This document shows positions 23,796 through 32,812 of a stretch of 64,000 nt of DNA, piece after piece. Each line of letters opens with the position of its first letter. Positions within the stretch are counted from its first letter, which is position 1. A model generated the notes under the pieces. That model saw only the letters and a program-made list of their open reading frames with translations, did not search any database and was not told the DNA's origin. Source of the stretch: an uncultured Alistipes sp. GTDB lineage: Bacteria; Bacteroidota; Bacteroidia; Bacteroidales; Rikenellaceae. Location: positions 1 to 64,000 of the forward strand of contig CALUNH010000004.1 of NCBI GenBank assembly GCA_944321965.1. The letters are read 5' to 3'. The position numbers and the translations under genes were made by a program.

Positions 23796-26006
23796 TTATT
23801 TCCGAAATGATCGCAAAAGTAATGATTTAACGCGGTTTTTCCAATCGTTCGTGTGTGGAATGCGTTTTTGTGCCTCCATTTGTTCGTTCTCGTGGTCGGG
23901 CACCTGCCGTTCCCGGGCGCGTTCGATCCCGGTTTTCGGCTCTTCCTCCTCCTCGTTGGGGCGGGGCGTGTTGCGTGTCCGGGTTTTTTCGGGGCGTGCC
24001 GACGGATTCGGCGTGTTGCGCGTGGTTCCGGGGCGTGCCGACGGTTGTTTTTCCGGGGTCGAGCCTGCCGGTTTCTGCCGCGCGGCCGTTTTCGGGGCCT
24101 TTTCGGCGGCGGGGGCTGCCGTGTTCTGTCGGGCTGCCGTTTGCTGTCGGACTGCCGCTTTCGGGGCCTCTCCAGCCGTCGGAGTTGCCGCCGGGGCGCT
24201 CCCGACGGTGGAATCTGCCGTCGGTGCACTCTTTTTCCGGCGTCTTTTCCGGGGTTTGTCATCGGATTCCGGAGCGGAGGGGACGGATGTAGCGGATGCG
24301 GGCTGCGATTCGGCAGCGGTTTCCGGTGCGGCTCCGGATCTCAATCCGCTGGATTCGGCAGGCCTGGTCGCAGCGTGCGAAGAAAGCGAAACTTCGGCTG
24401 CGGGTTTCGTCCCGGGGGTTTCGACCGTCGCGGCGGACGATTCCATTGCTGCGGGTTCGGTCCTTCCGGCCCCGGCGCCGACACCGGCTTCCTCCGGCCC
24501 GTTTCCCGCTCCATTCTCCGGCTCTTGTCCGCGGCGACGCCTCCGACGGCGCTTTTTCGGAGCATTTTCCGTCGTGGAAATTTCGGAAGATTCCCTCTTT
24601 TCGGGCTTTTCGAGATGCTCGGAAGAGTGCGGTTTGGGGGCTTTCCCCGTTTTTTCGCCCTGTCCCTCCTGTCCCTCCTGTCCCTCCTTTTCGGCCTTTT
24701 CCTGGGTCTCGGCCTGAGGAGAGATTGCGGGGACCCCGGCAGGTGTTGCGGCGGGGCGTGCCTCCTTCTCTTTCCTCTTCGGGGCTGGGGCCGCTTTCGG
24801 CGCAGGCTGCGGGGCGGACCGCCGACCCGCTTTCGCGGCCTGCTTCCGCTCGGCTTCGGCCAGCGCCCGGGCGGCGTACTCCGGAACCTCCCCCTCGACG
24901 GGAATCGTCAAACCCGTCAGCCGCTGGATGTCGAGCAGGTACTCCAGCTCGGCCTCCGAACAGAATGACCACGCCGAGCCGTCACGCCCGGCGCGTCCCG
25001 TGCGGCCGATGCGGTGGACGTAGGTCTCGGCCACCTCCGGGAGCTCGTAGTTGATCACTAACGGCAGCTGGTCGATATCGATGCCGCGGGCCGCGATGTC
25101 CGTGGCGATCAGCACGCGGCACGCCCCCGACTTGAAGTCGTTCATCGCTCGGACGCGGGCATTCTGCGACTTGTTGCCGTGGATGGCTGCAGCTTCGATG
25201 CCTGCGCGGTTGAGGATCTTGGCGAGCCGGTCGGCGCCGTGTTTCGTGCGGGTGAAGACCAGCACCTGACGGGCCTCCGAATGGTGGAGCAGGTCGATCA
25301 GCAGGGCGCTCTTCTCGCTCTTCTCGGCGAAGTACACCCGCTGGGCGATGGTTTCGACGACCGATGCCGGAGGCGTCACGGCCACCAGCTCCGGGTCGTG
25401 GAGGATCCGGGCCGCCAGCGCGGCGATCTCCGCGGGCATCGTGGCCGAGAAAAAGAGCGTCTGCCGCCGTTCGGGCAGCAGCGGCAGGATGCGCCGGATG
25501 TCGTGGATGAAGCCCATGTCGAGCATCCGGTCGGCCTCGTCGAGGACGAAGATGCGCAGGTGCGTGAGCGAGATGTAGCCCTGGCCGATGAGGTCGAGCA
25601 GGCGTCCGGGCGTGGCGACGAGCAGGTCGACGCCCTGTTGGAGCGCCTCGACCTGCGGGCGCTGGTTCACGCCTCCGAAGATCACGCAGTGGCGGATCGG
25701 CGTGTAGCGGGCGTAGTCGCGGCAGCATTCGTCGATCTGGATGGCCAATTCGCGCGTCGGCGTGAGAACCAGCGCCCGGATCTCGCGCCGACCCCTGACG
25801 GGCGGCTCTGCGGCGAGCAGCTGGAGGATGGGCAGTGTGAAGGCTGCGGTTTTGCCCGTTCCGGTCTGGGCGCAGCCCTGCAGGTCGCGGCCCCGGAGTA
25901 CGGGCGGAATGGCTTGTTCCTGAATGGGGGTGGGGGTTTCGTAACCCTTCTCTTCGATGGCGCGCAACAGCGGCGCGGAGAGTCCTAAATCCTGAAAATT
26001 TATCAT
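23796..26006 (-). CDS. DEAD-box RNA helicase with long disordered tail
   Basis: 736 residues. A RhlE-type core of about 370 residues has the Q motif ([10 protein letters not shown]), motif I AQTGTGKT, motif Ia [21 protein letters not shown], and helicase C motifs ([24 protein letters not shown]). The remaining 350 residues are low complexity, rich in Ala, Pro, Lys, Glu and Arg, with no fold; such tails help RNA binding and condensate formation. The ATG at 26006 is preferred over a TTG four codons upstream, since a -7 element TACCTTTG (26015-26022) begins close by. Likely role in ribosome assembly or mRNA turnover. The tail is far longer than in typical RhlE. Confidence 0.93.
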   Translation of the reverse strand: MINFQDLGLSAPLLRAIEEKGYETPTPIQEQAIPPVLRGRDLQGCAQTGTGKTAAFTLPILQLLAAEPPVRGRREIRALVLTPTRELAIQIDECCRDYARYTPIRHCVIFGGVNQRPQVEALQQGVDLLVATPGRLLDLIGQGYISLTHLRIFVLDEADRMLDMGFIHDIRRILPLLPERRQTLFFSATMPAEIAALAARILHDPELVAVTPPASVVETIAQRVYFAEKSEKSALLIDLLHHSEARQVLVFTRTKHGADRLAKILNRAGIEAAAIHGNKSQNARVRAMNDFKSGACRVLIATDIAARGIDIDQLPLVINYELPEVAETYVHRIGRTGRAGRDGSAWSFCSEAELEYLLDIQRLTGLTIPVEGEVPEYAARALAEAERKQAAKAGRRSAPQPAPKAAPAPKRKEKEARPAATPAGVPAISPQAETQEKAEKEGQEGQEGQGEKTGKAPKPHSSEHLEKPEKRESSEISTTENAPKKRRRRRRRGQEPENGAGNGPEEAGVGAGAGRTEPAAMESSAATVETPGTKPAAEVSLSSHAATRPAESSGLRSGAAPETAAESQPASATSVPSAPESDDKPRKRRRKKSAPTADSTVGSAPAATPTAGEAPKAAVRQQTAARQNTAAPAAEKAPKTAARQKPAGSTPEKQPSARPGTTRNTPNPSARPEKTRTRNTPRPNEEEEEPKTGIERARERQVPDHENEQMEAQKRIPHTNDWKNRVKSLLLRSFRK

Positions 26007-26014
26007 AAATCGGG

Positions 26015-26022
26015 GCAAAGGT
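26015..26022 (-). promoter_or_regulatory. -7 promoter element for DEAD-box helicase
   Basis: TACCTTTG on the minus strand, 8 bases from the ATG, so the mRNA would be almost leaderless if this is the promoter. Confidence 0.5.
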
Positions 26023-26055
26023 ACGATAATTTTTCGGGATAACGCATAAAATTCG

Positions 26056-26063
26056 TATCTTTA
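26056..26063 (+). promoter_or_regulatory. -7 promoter element for cysS
   Basis: TATCTTTA, one mismatch to consensus. cysS also has a GGAGG Shine-Dalgarno (26087-26091) five bases before its ATG, which is unusual for this window. Confidence 0.55.
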
Positions 26064-26095
26064 CCCGTTCAAAACGACGATAAACGGAGGAAATT

Positions 26096-27571
26096 ATGGA
26101 ATCCAAACTTGTGATTTACAATACGCTCACCCGCCGCAAGGAGGAGTTCGAGCCGCTCGTCGAGGGACGGGTCGGGATGTATGTCTGCGGACCGACGGTC
26201 TACGGGGACCCGCATCTGGGACATGCCCGCCCGGCCGTAACCTTCGACCTGCTGTTCCGCTACCTCAAGGCTTCGGGGTACAAGGTCCGCTACGTGCGCA
26301 ACGTCACCGACGTCGGGCACCTCGAACACGATGCCGACGAGGGCGAGGACAAGATCGCCAAGAAGGCCCGCCTCGAACAGCTCGAACCCATGGAGGTGGC
26401 CCACTACTATACGGAGCGCTACCACCGCGCGATGGATGCCCTGAACGTCGAGTCGCCCTCGATCGAACCCCATGCTTCGGGACATATCATCGAGCAGATC
26501 GAGTTCGTCAAGCGGATTCTCGACGCGGGATTCGCCTACGAGTCGAACGGCTCGATCTACTTCGACGTCGAGAAGTACAATCGCAAATACCACTACGGAT
26601 GCCTCTCGGGCCGCAACCTCGACGACATCGTGACCAATACGCGCGAACTCGACGGACAGTCCGACAAGCACCACTCCTATGATTTCGCCCTTTGGAAGAA
26701 GGCTGCGCCCGAGCACATCATGCGCTGGCCCTCGCCCTGGAGCGACGGTTTCCCCGGCTGGCACATGGAGTGCTCGGCCATGTCGACGCGCTACCTCGGA
26801 GAGCGTTTCGACATCCACGGCGGAGGCATGGACCTCATGTTTCCGCACCACGAGTGCGAGATCGCGCAGTCGACGGCCGCCCTCGGCCACGACTCGGCCC
26901 GCTACTGGGTGCACAACAACATGATCACGATCAACGGCCAGAAGATGGGCAAGTCGCTCGGTAACTTCATCACCCTCGAAGAGCTCTTTACGGGCAGCCA
27001 CCGCCTGCTGGCCCAGGCCTATTCGCCGATGACGATCCGCTTCTTCGTGCTGCAGGCCCACTACCGCTCGACGCTCGACTTCTCGAACGAGGCGCTGCAG
27101 GCTGCCGAAAAGGGGCTCGACCGCCTGATGAAGGGTATCGAGACGCTTGACAGGATCAAGCCCGCGGCCGCATCGACCGTGCAGCCCGCGGAGCTGGAGG
27201 AGCGCTGCCGCGCGGCGATGGACGACGACCTGAACTCGCCGATGGTCATCTCGGCGCTGTTCGACTGGGTGCGCACGATCAACCAGCTCGCCGACGGAAA
27301 GGAGACCATCACGGCCGAAGACCTCGAAGCGCTGAAAGCCACCGTGCACCGCTACGCCTTCGACATCCTGGGCCTGCGCGACGAGAAGGCCGCCGGAGCG
27401 GCTGCCGGACGCGACTACGTGACGCCGCTCGTGGAGATGCTGCTCGACATCCGTCAGGGCGCCAAGGCCGCGAAGGACTGGACCACCTCGGACCGCATCC
27501 GCGACGGACTGACCGCCGCCGGAATCCGTGTCAAGGACCGCAAGGACGGCTCGGACTGGGAACTCGAATAG
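26096..27571 (+). CDS. cysS: Cysteinyl-tRNA synthetase
   Basis: 491-residue class I synthetase. The zinc-binding and HIGH regions are visible: [18 protein letters not shown] (HIGH as HLGH), then [10 protein letters not shown] with a zinc Cys, HHECEIAQS, and the KMSKS loop as KMGKS. The C-terminal DALR-like domain follows ([19 protein letters not shown]). Unlike most genes here it has a Shine-Dalgarno sequence. The next gene starts 11 bases downstream and may be co-transcribed. Confidence 0.97.
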   Translation: MESKLVIYNTLTRRKEEFEPLVEGRVGMYVCGPTVYGDPHLGHARPAVTFDLLFRYLKASGYKVRYVRNVTDVGHLEHDADEGEDKIAKKARLEQLEPMEVAHYYTERYHRAMDALNVESPSIEPHASGHIIEQIEFVKRILDAGFAYESNGSIYFDVEKYNRKYHYGCLSGRNLDDIVTNTRELDGQSDKHHSYDFALWKKAAPEHIMRWPSPWSDGFPGWHMECSAMSTRYLGERFDIHGGGMDLMFPHHECEIAQSTAALGHDSARYWVHNNMITINGQKMGKSLGNFITLEELFTGSHRLLAQAYSPMTIRFFVLQAHYRSTLDFSNEALQAAEKGLDRLMKGIETLDRIKPAAASTVQPAELEERCRAAMDDDLNSPMVISALFDWVRTINQLADGKETITAEDLEALKATVHRYAFDILGLRDEKAAGAAAGRDYVTPLVEMLLDIRQGAKAAKDWTTSDRIRDGLTAAGIRVKDRKDGSDWELE

Positions 27572-27582
27572 CCCAACGGAGG

Positions 27583-28134
27583 ATGGACGAGAGGAGGAGC
27601 GCGAAAAACAGGGCCGGGGCCAACCCCCGGGGTGCCTGCCGGACGACGGCGGTGTGCATGGCGGCGGTCGTTGCCGCGATGCTCCTGGCGGGCTGCTCGT
27701 CGAATGTTTATCTGCAGGCCCGCAAACGGACGTCGATTACCGAAGGAATGCCCGATGCCCGGCAGCTGGACACCCTCACGCGCCACCGGATGACGGTCGG
27801 CGCCGAAGAGTGCTACGACCTGCTGCTCGGGGTGCTGCTCTCCGAAGGCTGCCTGATCGAGAACGCCGACCGGGCCTCGGGCCTCGTCGTGGCGCGGCAG
27901 GTGCTGCCGACCGGGGAGCTGACCCTCGTGCCGATGGCCGGGGAGATCCGGCGCCTGAGTTTCCTCGTGCAGCCGGCACACCTCACCAGCGAGGTGCGGC
28001 TCACGGTTTACGTCTCGCACCAGTGGTATCTGGATGAGGCGTCGGGCTTTACGACCGAGGAGCTGGGCCTCTCGACCGACCCGGCCATCTACCGGGAGTG
28101 GTTCGACCGGCTCGACCGCGCGGTGCCCCGGTAG
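27583..28134 (+). CDS. Hypothetical lipoprotein
   Basis: 183 residues. A long Arg-rich N-terminus (about 23 residues) precedes a hydrophobic segment and lipobox LAGC (Cys38), so the true start may be an internal codon such as the Met at residue 26 (27658), which gives a normal-length signal peptide. The mature part has a small alpha/beta pattern (TVGAEECYDLLLGVLLSEGCLIENADRASGLVVARQ) that could be a periplasmic binding or assembly module; I do not recognise a family. It follows cysS closely and ends just at the start of a 30-bp tandem repeat. Confidence 0.72.
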   Translation: MDERRSAKNRAGANPRGACRTTAVCMAAVVAAMLLAGCSSNVYLQARKRTSITEGMPDARQLDTLTRHRMTVGAEECYDLLLGVLLSEGCLIENADRASGLVVARQVLPTGELTLVPMAGEIRRLSFLVQPAHLTSEVRLTVYVSHQWYLDEASGFTTEELGLSTDPAIYREWFDRLDRAVPR

Positions 28135-28343
28135 GGGATGCGAGGCCGCGGGGTGCTGCGGCAGGGGATGCGAGGCCGCGGGGTGCTGCGGCAGGGGATG
28201 CGAGGATGCAGAATGCCGCGGAAGGGAATGCAAGGGTGCAGAATGCCGCGGAAGGGAATGCAAGGGTGCAGGGTGCTGCGGAAGGGAATGCAAGGCCGCA
28301 GGGCGTTGCGGCAGGGGTTGCAAGGATGCTGCGGCAGGGGTTG
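28133..28343. repeat. Tandem repeat, 30-bp unit, six full copies plus partial copies
   Basis: Units in exact 30-base register at 28141, 28171, 28201, 28231, 28261 and 28291; the first two are identical, later ones diverge by substitution only. A shortened copy (23 bases) ends the array. All three forward frames are open through it because 30 is a multiple of 3 and the unit has no stop. The stretch 28135-28440 holds no gene that I can support; after the array only a short leader precedes the MATE gene. Confidence 0.9.
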
Positions 28344-28440
28344 CAAGGAGTCCTGCCGTGAAGGCCCGGACCGCACTTCGGACGTCACGCCTGGAAAAAG
28401 ATGTGAATGAAGAATCTCTAAGCAAACAATAGAAAAATTT

Positions 28441-29841
28441 ATGGCGGAACTCAAAGTAGCGGCTTTGGAACTCGGAACCGAACGAATCCGCAAGCTGCTT
28501 GTCCAGTATGCCGTACCGGCGATCATCGCCATGACGGCATCGTCGCTTTACAACATGGTCGACAGTATCTTCATCGGCCATGGTGTCGGCCCGCTGGCCA
28601 TTTCGGGTCTGGCGCTGACCTTCCCGCTGATGAACCTCGCCGCAGCGTTCGGCTCGCTGGTCGGCGTGGGTGCCGCGACCCTCGTGTCGATGCGCCTCGG
28701 GCAGCGGGACTATGAAACGGCCCAGCGCGTCCTGGGCAACGTCGTGGTGCTCAACTGCATCATCGGAGTCGGATTCGGGATCATCGCCCTGCTGTTCCTC
28801 GACCCGATCCTCTACTTCTTCGGGGCCAGCGAGGCTACGATCGGCTACGCCCGCGAGTACATGGTCATCATCCTCCTGGGAAATGTCATCACCCATCTTT
28901 ACCTGGGTCTGAACTCTATCCTGCGGGCGGCGGGGCATCCCCGCAAGTCGATGACCGCCACGATCAACACGGTGGTCATCAACGCCATCCTCGACCCGAT
29001 CTTCATCTTCTGGTTCGACTGGGGAATCCGCGGCGCGGCCATTGCCACGGTGCTGGCGCAGATCATCTCGCTGATGTGGCAGTTCCGCATCCTCTCGAAC
29101 CGTGAGGAGCTGCTCCATTTCCGGCGCGGCATCTACCGCCTGCGGCGCAAGATCGTCCGCGATATCCTCTCGATCGGCATGTCGCCCTTTTTGATGAACC
29201 TTGCGGCGTGCTTCATCGTGATTCTGATCAACAAGGGGCTGAAGGAGTTCGGCGGCGACCTGATGATCGGAGCCTACGGCATCGTCAACCGTCTCGGGTT
29301 CTTCTTCGTGATGATCGTCATGGGTATCAACCAGGGAATGCAGCCCATCGCCGGATACAACTACGGCGCCCGGCAGTTCGACCGTGTGCTGCGGGTCCTG
29401 AAACTGACGATGATCGGCGCCACGTGCATCACGACGACCGGATTCCTGATCGGCGAACTCTTCCCGCGCCTGGCCGTAAGCCTTTTCACCACCGACGAGG
29501 AGCTGATCCGGCTCTCGATCGAGGGAATGCGTATCACCTTCATCTGCTATCCGATCATCGGCTTCCAGATGGTGGCCACGAACTTCTTCATGAGTATCGG
29601 CATGGCCTCGAAGGCGATTTTCCTGTCGCTGTCGCGGCAGCTGCTCTTCCTGATGCCGTTCCTGATCTTCCTGCCGCACATCTTCGATGCCTATACGCCG
29701 TGGAACGGCAGTTGGGGCGTATGGGCCTCGATGCCGCTGTCTGACCTCCTGGCCTCGATTGTGGCTTTCTTCATGCTGACTTACCAACTGCGGAAATTCC
29801 GGGCCATAAAACCCGAGGTCTCCGCCGAAAATCCGCAATGA
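28441..29841 (+). CDS. MATE family exporter (MepA-like)
   Basis: 466-residue, 12-helix inner-membrane antiporter. The family opening is VQYAVPAIIAMTASSLYNMVDSIFIGHGVG, and the corresponding repeat in the second half starts SIGMSPFLMNLAACFIVILINKG. MGINQGMQPIAGYNYGA is the typical MepA/DinF-side signature. It differs clearly from the other MATE gene at 3965, so this is not a recent duplication. The next gene begins 3 bases after its stop, which suggests co-expression with the cytidylate-kinase-like gene and prfB. Exported substrate unknown. Confidence 0.92.
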   Translation: MAELKVAALELGTERIRKLLVQYAVPAIIAMTASSLYNMVDSIFIGHGVGPLAISGLALTFPLMNLAAAFGSLVGVGAATLVSMRLGQRDYETAQRVLGNVVVLNCIIGVGFGIIALLFLDPILYFFGASEATIGYAREYMVIILLGNVITHLYLGLNSILRAAGHPRKSMTATINTVVINAILDPIFIFWFDWGIRGAAIATVLAQIISLMWQFRILSNREELLHFRRGIYRLRRKIVRDILSIGMSPFLMNLAACFIVILINKGLKEFGGDLMIGAYGIVNRLGFFFVMIVMGINQGMQPIAGYNYGARQFDRVLRVLKLTMIGATCITTTGFLIGELFPRLAVSLFTTDEELIRLSIEGMRITFICYPIIGFQMVATNFFMSIGMASKAIFLSLSRQLLFLMPFLIFLPHIFDAYTPWNGSWGVWASMPLSDLLASIVAFFMLTYQLRKFRAIKPEVSAENPQ

Positions 29842-29844
29842 CCT

Positions 29845-30486
29845 ATGGAACGCCAAAATTTCGTCATCAATATCGGCCGTCAGCTGGGCAGCGGCGGCAA
29901 ACCCATCGGGGAGATTATTGCCCGGCGTCTGGGCGTCAAGCTCTACGACAAGGAGTTGATCAACCTCTCGGCCCGCGAAAGCGGGCTGTGCCCGGAGTGT
30001 TTCGAACAGGCCGACGAACGGGGCCGAAAAGGGGTGCTGGCTACGCTGGTGGGCTACCTCCGGGCTCCGTTTACGGGCTACGAGGGCGGCAACACGAACA
30101 ACATCCTGGCCAATGAATCGCTGTTCCGGATCCAGAGCGACGTGATCCGCAATATCGCGGCACGCGAATCGGCGATCTTCGTAGGACGTTGTGCCGATTA
30201 CATTCTGCGGGACTATCCGCGCTGCGTGAACGTCTTCATTACGGCCGACGAGCGGGACCGCTGTGCGCGTCTCAGCGGGCGGCTGCACTGTACCGAGGCG
30301 GAGGCCCGGGCGATGATGGAGCGGGTGGACAGCCAGCGGGCTTCGTACTACAACTATTACAGTTCGCGGACCTGGGGCGAGGCGGCGACCTACCACCTGT
30401 GCGTGAACTCCTCGGTGCTGGGCGACGAGGGCACGGCGGATTTCATCCTGGAGTTCGCGGCGCGGAAACTCCACGAGCAATTTTAG
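29845..30486 (+). CDS. Cytidylate-kinase-like protein
   Basis: 213 residues of the Cytidylate_kin2 family. A P-loop-like glycine-rich turn GRQLGSGGKPIGEIIARRL is at residues 11-29, followed by KLYDKELI; later FVGRCADYILRDYPRCVNVFITA resembles the NMP-kinase core, and the Arg-rich lid-like segment is TADERDRCARLSGRL. These proteins are related to CMP kinase but usually accompany a separate true Cmk, and their substrate is unproven. It sits in a tight row MATE - this gene - prfB with 3- and 15-base gaps. Confidence 0.85.
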   Translation: MERQNFVINIGRQLGSGGKPIGEIIARRLGVKLYDKELINLSARESGLCPECFEQADERGRKGVLATLVGYLRAPFTGYEGGNTNNILANESLFRIQSDVIRNIAARESAIFVGRCADYILRDYPRCVNVFITADERDRCARLSGRLHCTEAEARAMMERVDSQRASYYNYYSSRTWGEAATYHLCVNSSVLGDEGTADFILEFAARKLHEQF

Positions 30487-30501
30487 ACGAAACAGCAAGA
30501 T

Positions 30502-31614
30502 ATGGTTTTATCCGAACAGATCAAGGAACTCGAAACGCGCCGCGAGGCGCTGGAACGCTGCCTGGATATCGAGCAGAAGCGCATCGACCTGCGCAACGAG
30601 GAGGAGAAGACCCAGGAGCCGACGTTCTGGGACGATCCCGACCGGGCGCGGGAGCAGCTGCGCAAGGTGGCGGGGATCAAGGCGTGGGTCGAGGATTATG
30701 ATGCGATCCGCAAGGATGTCGAGGACCTGGCGCTGATGCCCGACTTCGTGAAGGAGGGGGTCATGAGCGAGCAGGAGATGGATGCGCACTACGCCGCGAC
30801 GCTCGAAAAGGTCGAGCAGCTCGAACTGCGCAACATGCTGCGCCGCGACGAGGACAAATTGGGCGCCATCATGGACATCAACGCCGGGGCGGGCGGCACG
30901 GAGGCGCTGGACTGGGCCTCGATGCTGCTGCGCATGTACACGCGCTGGGGCGAGGCCCACGGCTACAAGGTCAAGGTGCTGGACTACCAGGCCGGTGACG
31001 AGGTGGGCGTGAAGTCGTGCACGATCGAGTTCGAGGGCGAGTACGCCTACGGCTACCTCAAGAGCGAGAACGGCGTGCACCGCATGGTGCGCCTCTCGCC
31101 GTTCAACGCCAACAACAAGCGGCAGACGACCTTTGCGTCGGTCTTCGTCTCGCCGGCCGTCGACGACACGATCGAGATTACGATCAACCCGGCGGACATC
31201 GAGTGGGATACGTTCCGTTCGTCGGGGGCCGGTGGTCAGAATGTCAACAAGGTCGAGACGGCCGTGCGGCTGCGTTACCACGGCAAGGACCCCGATACGG
31301 GCGAGCCGATCGAATACCTGATCGAGAACATGGAGACGCGCTCGCAGCTGATGAACCGCGAGAATGCGATGCGGATCCTGCGGTCGAAACTCTACCAGCG
31401 GGAGCTGGACAAGCGCATGGCCACGCAGCAGGCCCTGGAGGCCTCGAAGAAGAAAATCGAATGGGGTTCGCAGATCCGCTCGTACGTCTTCGACGACCGT
31501 CGCGTGAAGGACCACCGCACGGGGGTCCAGACCTCGGCCGTGGAGGCGGTGATGGACGGCGATCTGGATGCCTTCATCAAGGCCTACCTCATGGAGTTCG
31601 GCGGCCAGGCATAG
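30502..31614 (+). CDS. prfB: Peptide chain release factor 2
   Basis: Terminates translation at UGA and UAA. 370 residues. The stop-codon recognition tripeptide SPF (residues 199-201) marks it as RF2 and not RF1. The catalytic GGQ loop SSGAGGQNVNKV has Gly244-Gly245-Gln246. The gene is one uninterrupted frame: at the place where many bacteria carry the in-frame UGA for the autoregulatory +1 frameshift, this one reads Glu-Arg-Cys-Leu-Asp-Ile without a stop. It follows the kinase-like gene by 15 bases. Confidence 0.97.
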   Translation: MVLSEQIKELETRREALERCLDIEQKRIDLRNEEEKTQEPTFWDDPDRAREQLRKVAGIKAWVEDYDAIRKDVEDLALMPDFVKEGVMSEQEMDAHYAATLEKVEQLELRNMLRRDEDKLGAIMDINAGAGGTEALDWASMLLRMYTRWGEAHGYKVKVLDYQAGDEVGVKSCTIEFEGEYAYGYLKSENGVHRMVRLSPFNANNKRQTTFASVFVSPAVDDTIEITINPADIEWDTFRSSGAGGQNVNKVETAVRLRYHGKDPDTGEPIEYLIENMETRSQLMNRENAMRILRSKLYQRELDKRMATQQALEASKKKIEWGSQIRSYVFDDRRVKDHRTGVQTSAVEAVMDGDLDAFIKAYLMEFGGQA

Positions 31615-31728
31615 CCGGGGCCGGGGAGTTGGTGCCGGGGGTTGGACGGTAACAGGAACCGGAGGTTGGGAGCCGGGGACGGAGGTTGCCGTGGAACAAA
31701 CGGCGCCGGGGGCCGGAGCGGGCCGCTC

Positions 31729-32754
31729 TTAATAGAAAACGACCCAGCTGCCGATTTCATCCGTAGCAGCGATCCGCCACGCATCCGCTTCGCGGACCAG
31801 AATCACGGTCCAGATTGTCTCCTTGTTGTCGTCGAGTTGGACGCAGGCCCGTTCCAATCCGCTTTCGAGCAGCACATAATAGAGCCGTATTCCGGGTTTA
31901 TAGAAGGTGGTAAGGATCTCTTCATCAGCAAATGTGTGTTCGCACTCGACTCCGAGACGGCTCAGCAATTCGCGGCTGCGGCGTTCGGTGGCGGATTCCG
32001 GATACCGCATGCAGTATCCCTGTCCCGTCAGCGTGCCGTATTTCCGGAAAAACGCCTCCCCGAATGTGGCGATCTCGCACTTTTGTCGGTCCGGCAGGTA
32101 GAGGACCTGTTCGGCCGGAATCCCCGCTTCGGGCCGGAACGGCGCGATGAACTGCGTCTGCACGGGTGGCAGTTCCGACGTATTTCGGACATAGCGGGGC
32201 AGACTGTCGCGCAAAGCCCGGCATTCCAGACGCTTTACGCTGTCGCGGGCATAGGCCGGATCGAGATAGAGCTCCTCGCGGCGGCGCAGCAGGCGTACCG
32301 CATCCGCCAGCGTCGAATCGGGCGGCAGCAGGGCATAGATGATGCTGTCCTGGGGAATGAAGTAACACCCCCGGGGTTCGGCCGGGAAACCATAGGGTTC
32401 CGTGCGCACCTCGTCACCGTATCGGCGGCGCAGTATCCGGTCGCGGAAGTAGGCTTCGCACACCTCCGGAGTCGTCAGCGTGCGGAAGATTTCGTAGACG
32501 CACCGCTCGGGACCGGGTTGCGTGGGGACATTGCTGGCGTGCAACCGTCCTTCGCGGACCAGCTGCTCTTCGAAAGCGAAGTATTCGGCCTCCAGCTGGC
32601 GCAGCGAATCCTGTGTGGTGGCGGGGCCGGGCGGGGCAGTAGGGGAGGTCGGGGCGAGACGGGTGTCTCGGGTGAAACGGTCCGGATCGGCGGGTTTGGC
32701 GGCCCGGACCGGGATGACCGATCCCAACAGGAGCAGCAACCAGAACGTTCTCAT
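31729..32754 (-). CDS. Hypothetical secreted protein
   Basis: 341 residues with an N-terminal signal peptide (MRTFWLLLLLGSVIPVRA) and a Pro/Thr-rich spacer; no lipobox. The remainder has scattered cysteines (six to seven) and no motif that I recognise. The start at 32754 is set by a -7 element TATCTTTG at 32782-32789: the longer frame to 32784 would begin inside the promoter. Convergent with prfB; the 114 bases between them are GC-rich with imperfect GCCGGGG repeats and no T-run terminator. Function unknown; exported, probably periplasmic. Confidence 0.75.
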   Translation of the reverse strand: MRTFWLLLLLGSVIPVRAAKPADPDRFTRDTRLAPTSPTAPPGPATTQDSLRQLEAEYFAFEEQLVREGRLHASNVPTQPGPERCVYEIFRTLTTPEVCEAYFRDRILRRRYGDEVRTEPYGFPAEPRGCYFIPQDSIIYALLPPDSTLADAVRLLRRREELYLDPAYARDSVKRLECRALRDSLPRYVRNTSELPPVQTQFIAPFRPEAGIPAEQVLYLPDRQKCEIATFGEAFFRKYGTLTGQGYCMRYPESATERRSRELLSRLGVECEHTFADEEILTTFYKPGIRLYYVLLESGLERACVQLDDNKETIWTVILVREADAWRIAATDEIGSWVVFY

Positions 32755-32781
32755 AACGGAGGATTTTTCGAATGTATCTCT

Positions 32782-32789
32782 CAAAGATA
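32782..32789 (-). promoter_or_regulatory. -7 promoter element for secreted protein gene
   Basis: TATCTTTG on the minus strand; fixes the downstream gene's start at 32754. Confidence 0.65.
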
Positions 32790-32812
32790 GCTAAAAATCA
32801 ACGGTGAAGCAA

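Noticed and set aside
20956-24717. A 1253-codon open frame on the plus strand, and similar very long frames at 2723-5581 (+) and 51418-54879 (-)
   Set aside because: They lie exactly opposite well-supported genes (DUF2723 and helicase; RicT and MATE; M3 peptidases). Their residue make-up (Asp, Gly, Val, His, Arg-rich repeats) is what antisense reading of GC-rich genes produces.
28133-28343. CRISPR array at the 30-bp repeat (and at the 9-bp repeat, 58705-58812)
   Set aside because: The units are directly adjacent with no unique spacers, and no cas gene is present. These are minisatellites.
28034-28432. Protein-coding reading of the 30-bp repeat region
   Set aside because: All three forward frames are open only because the unit length is a multiple of three and lacks stops; none has a plausible start signal or composition.
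30502-30640. Programmed +1 frameshift in prfB
   Set aside because: No in-frame UGA occurs in the first 60 codons; the frame is continuous.
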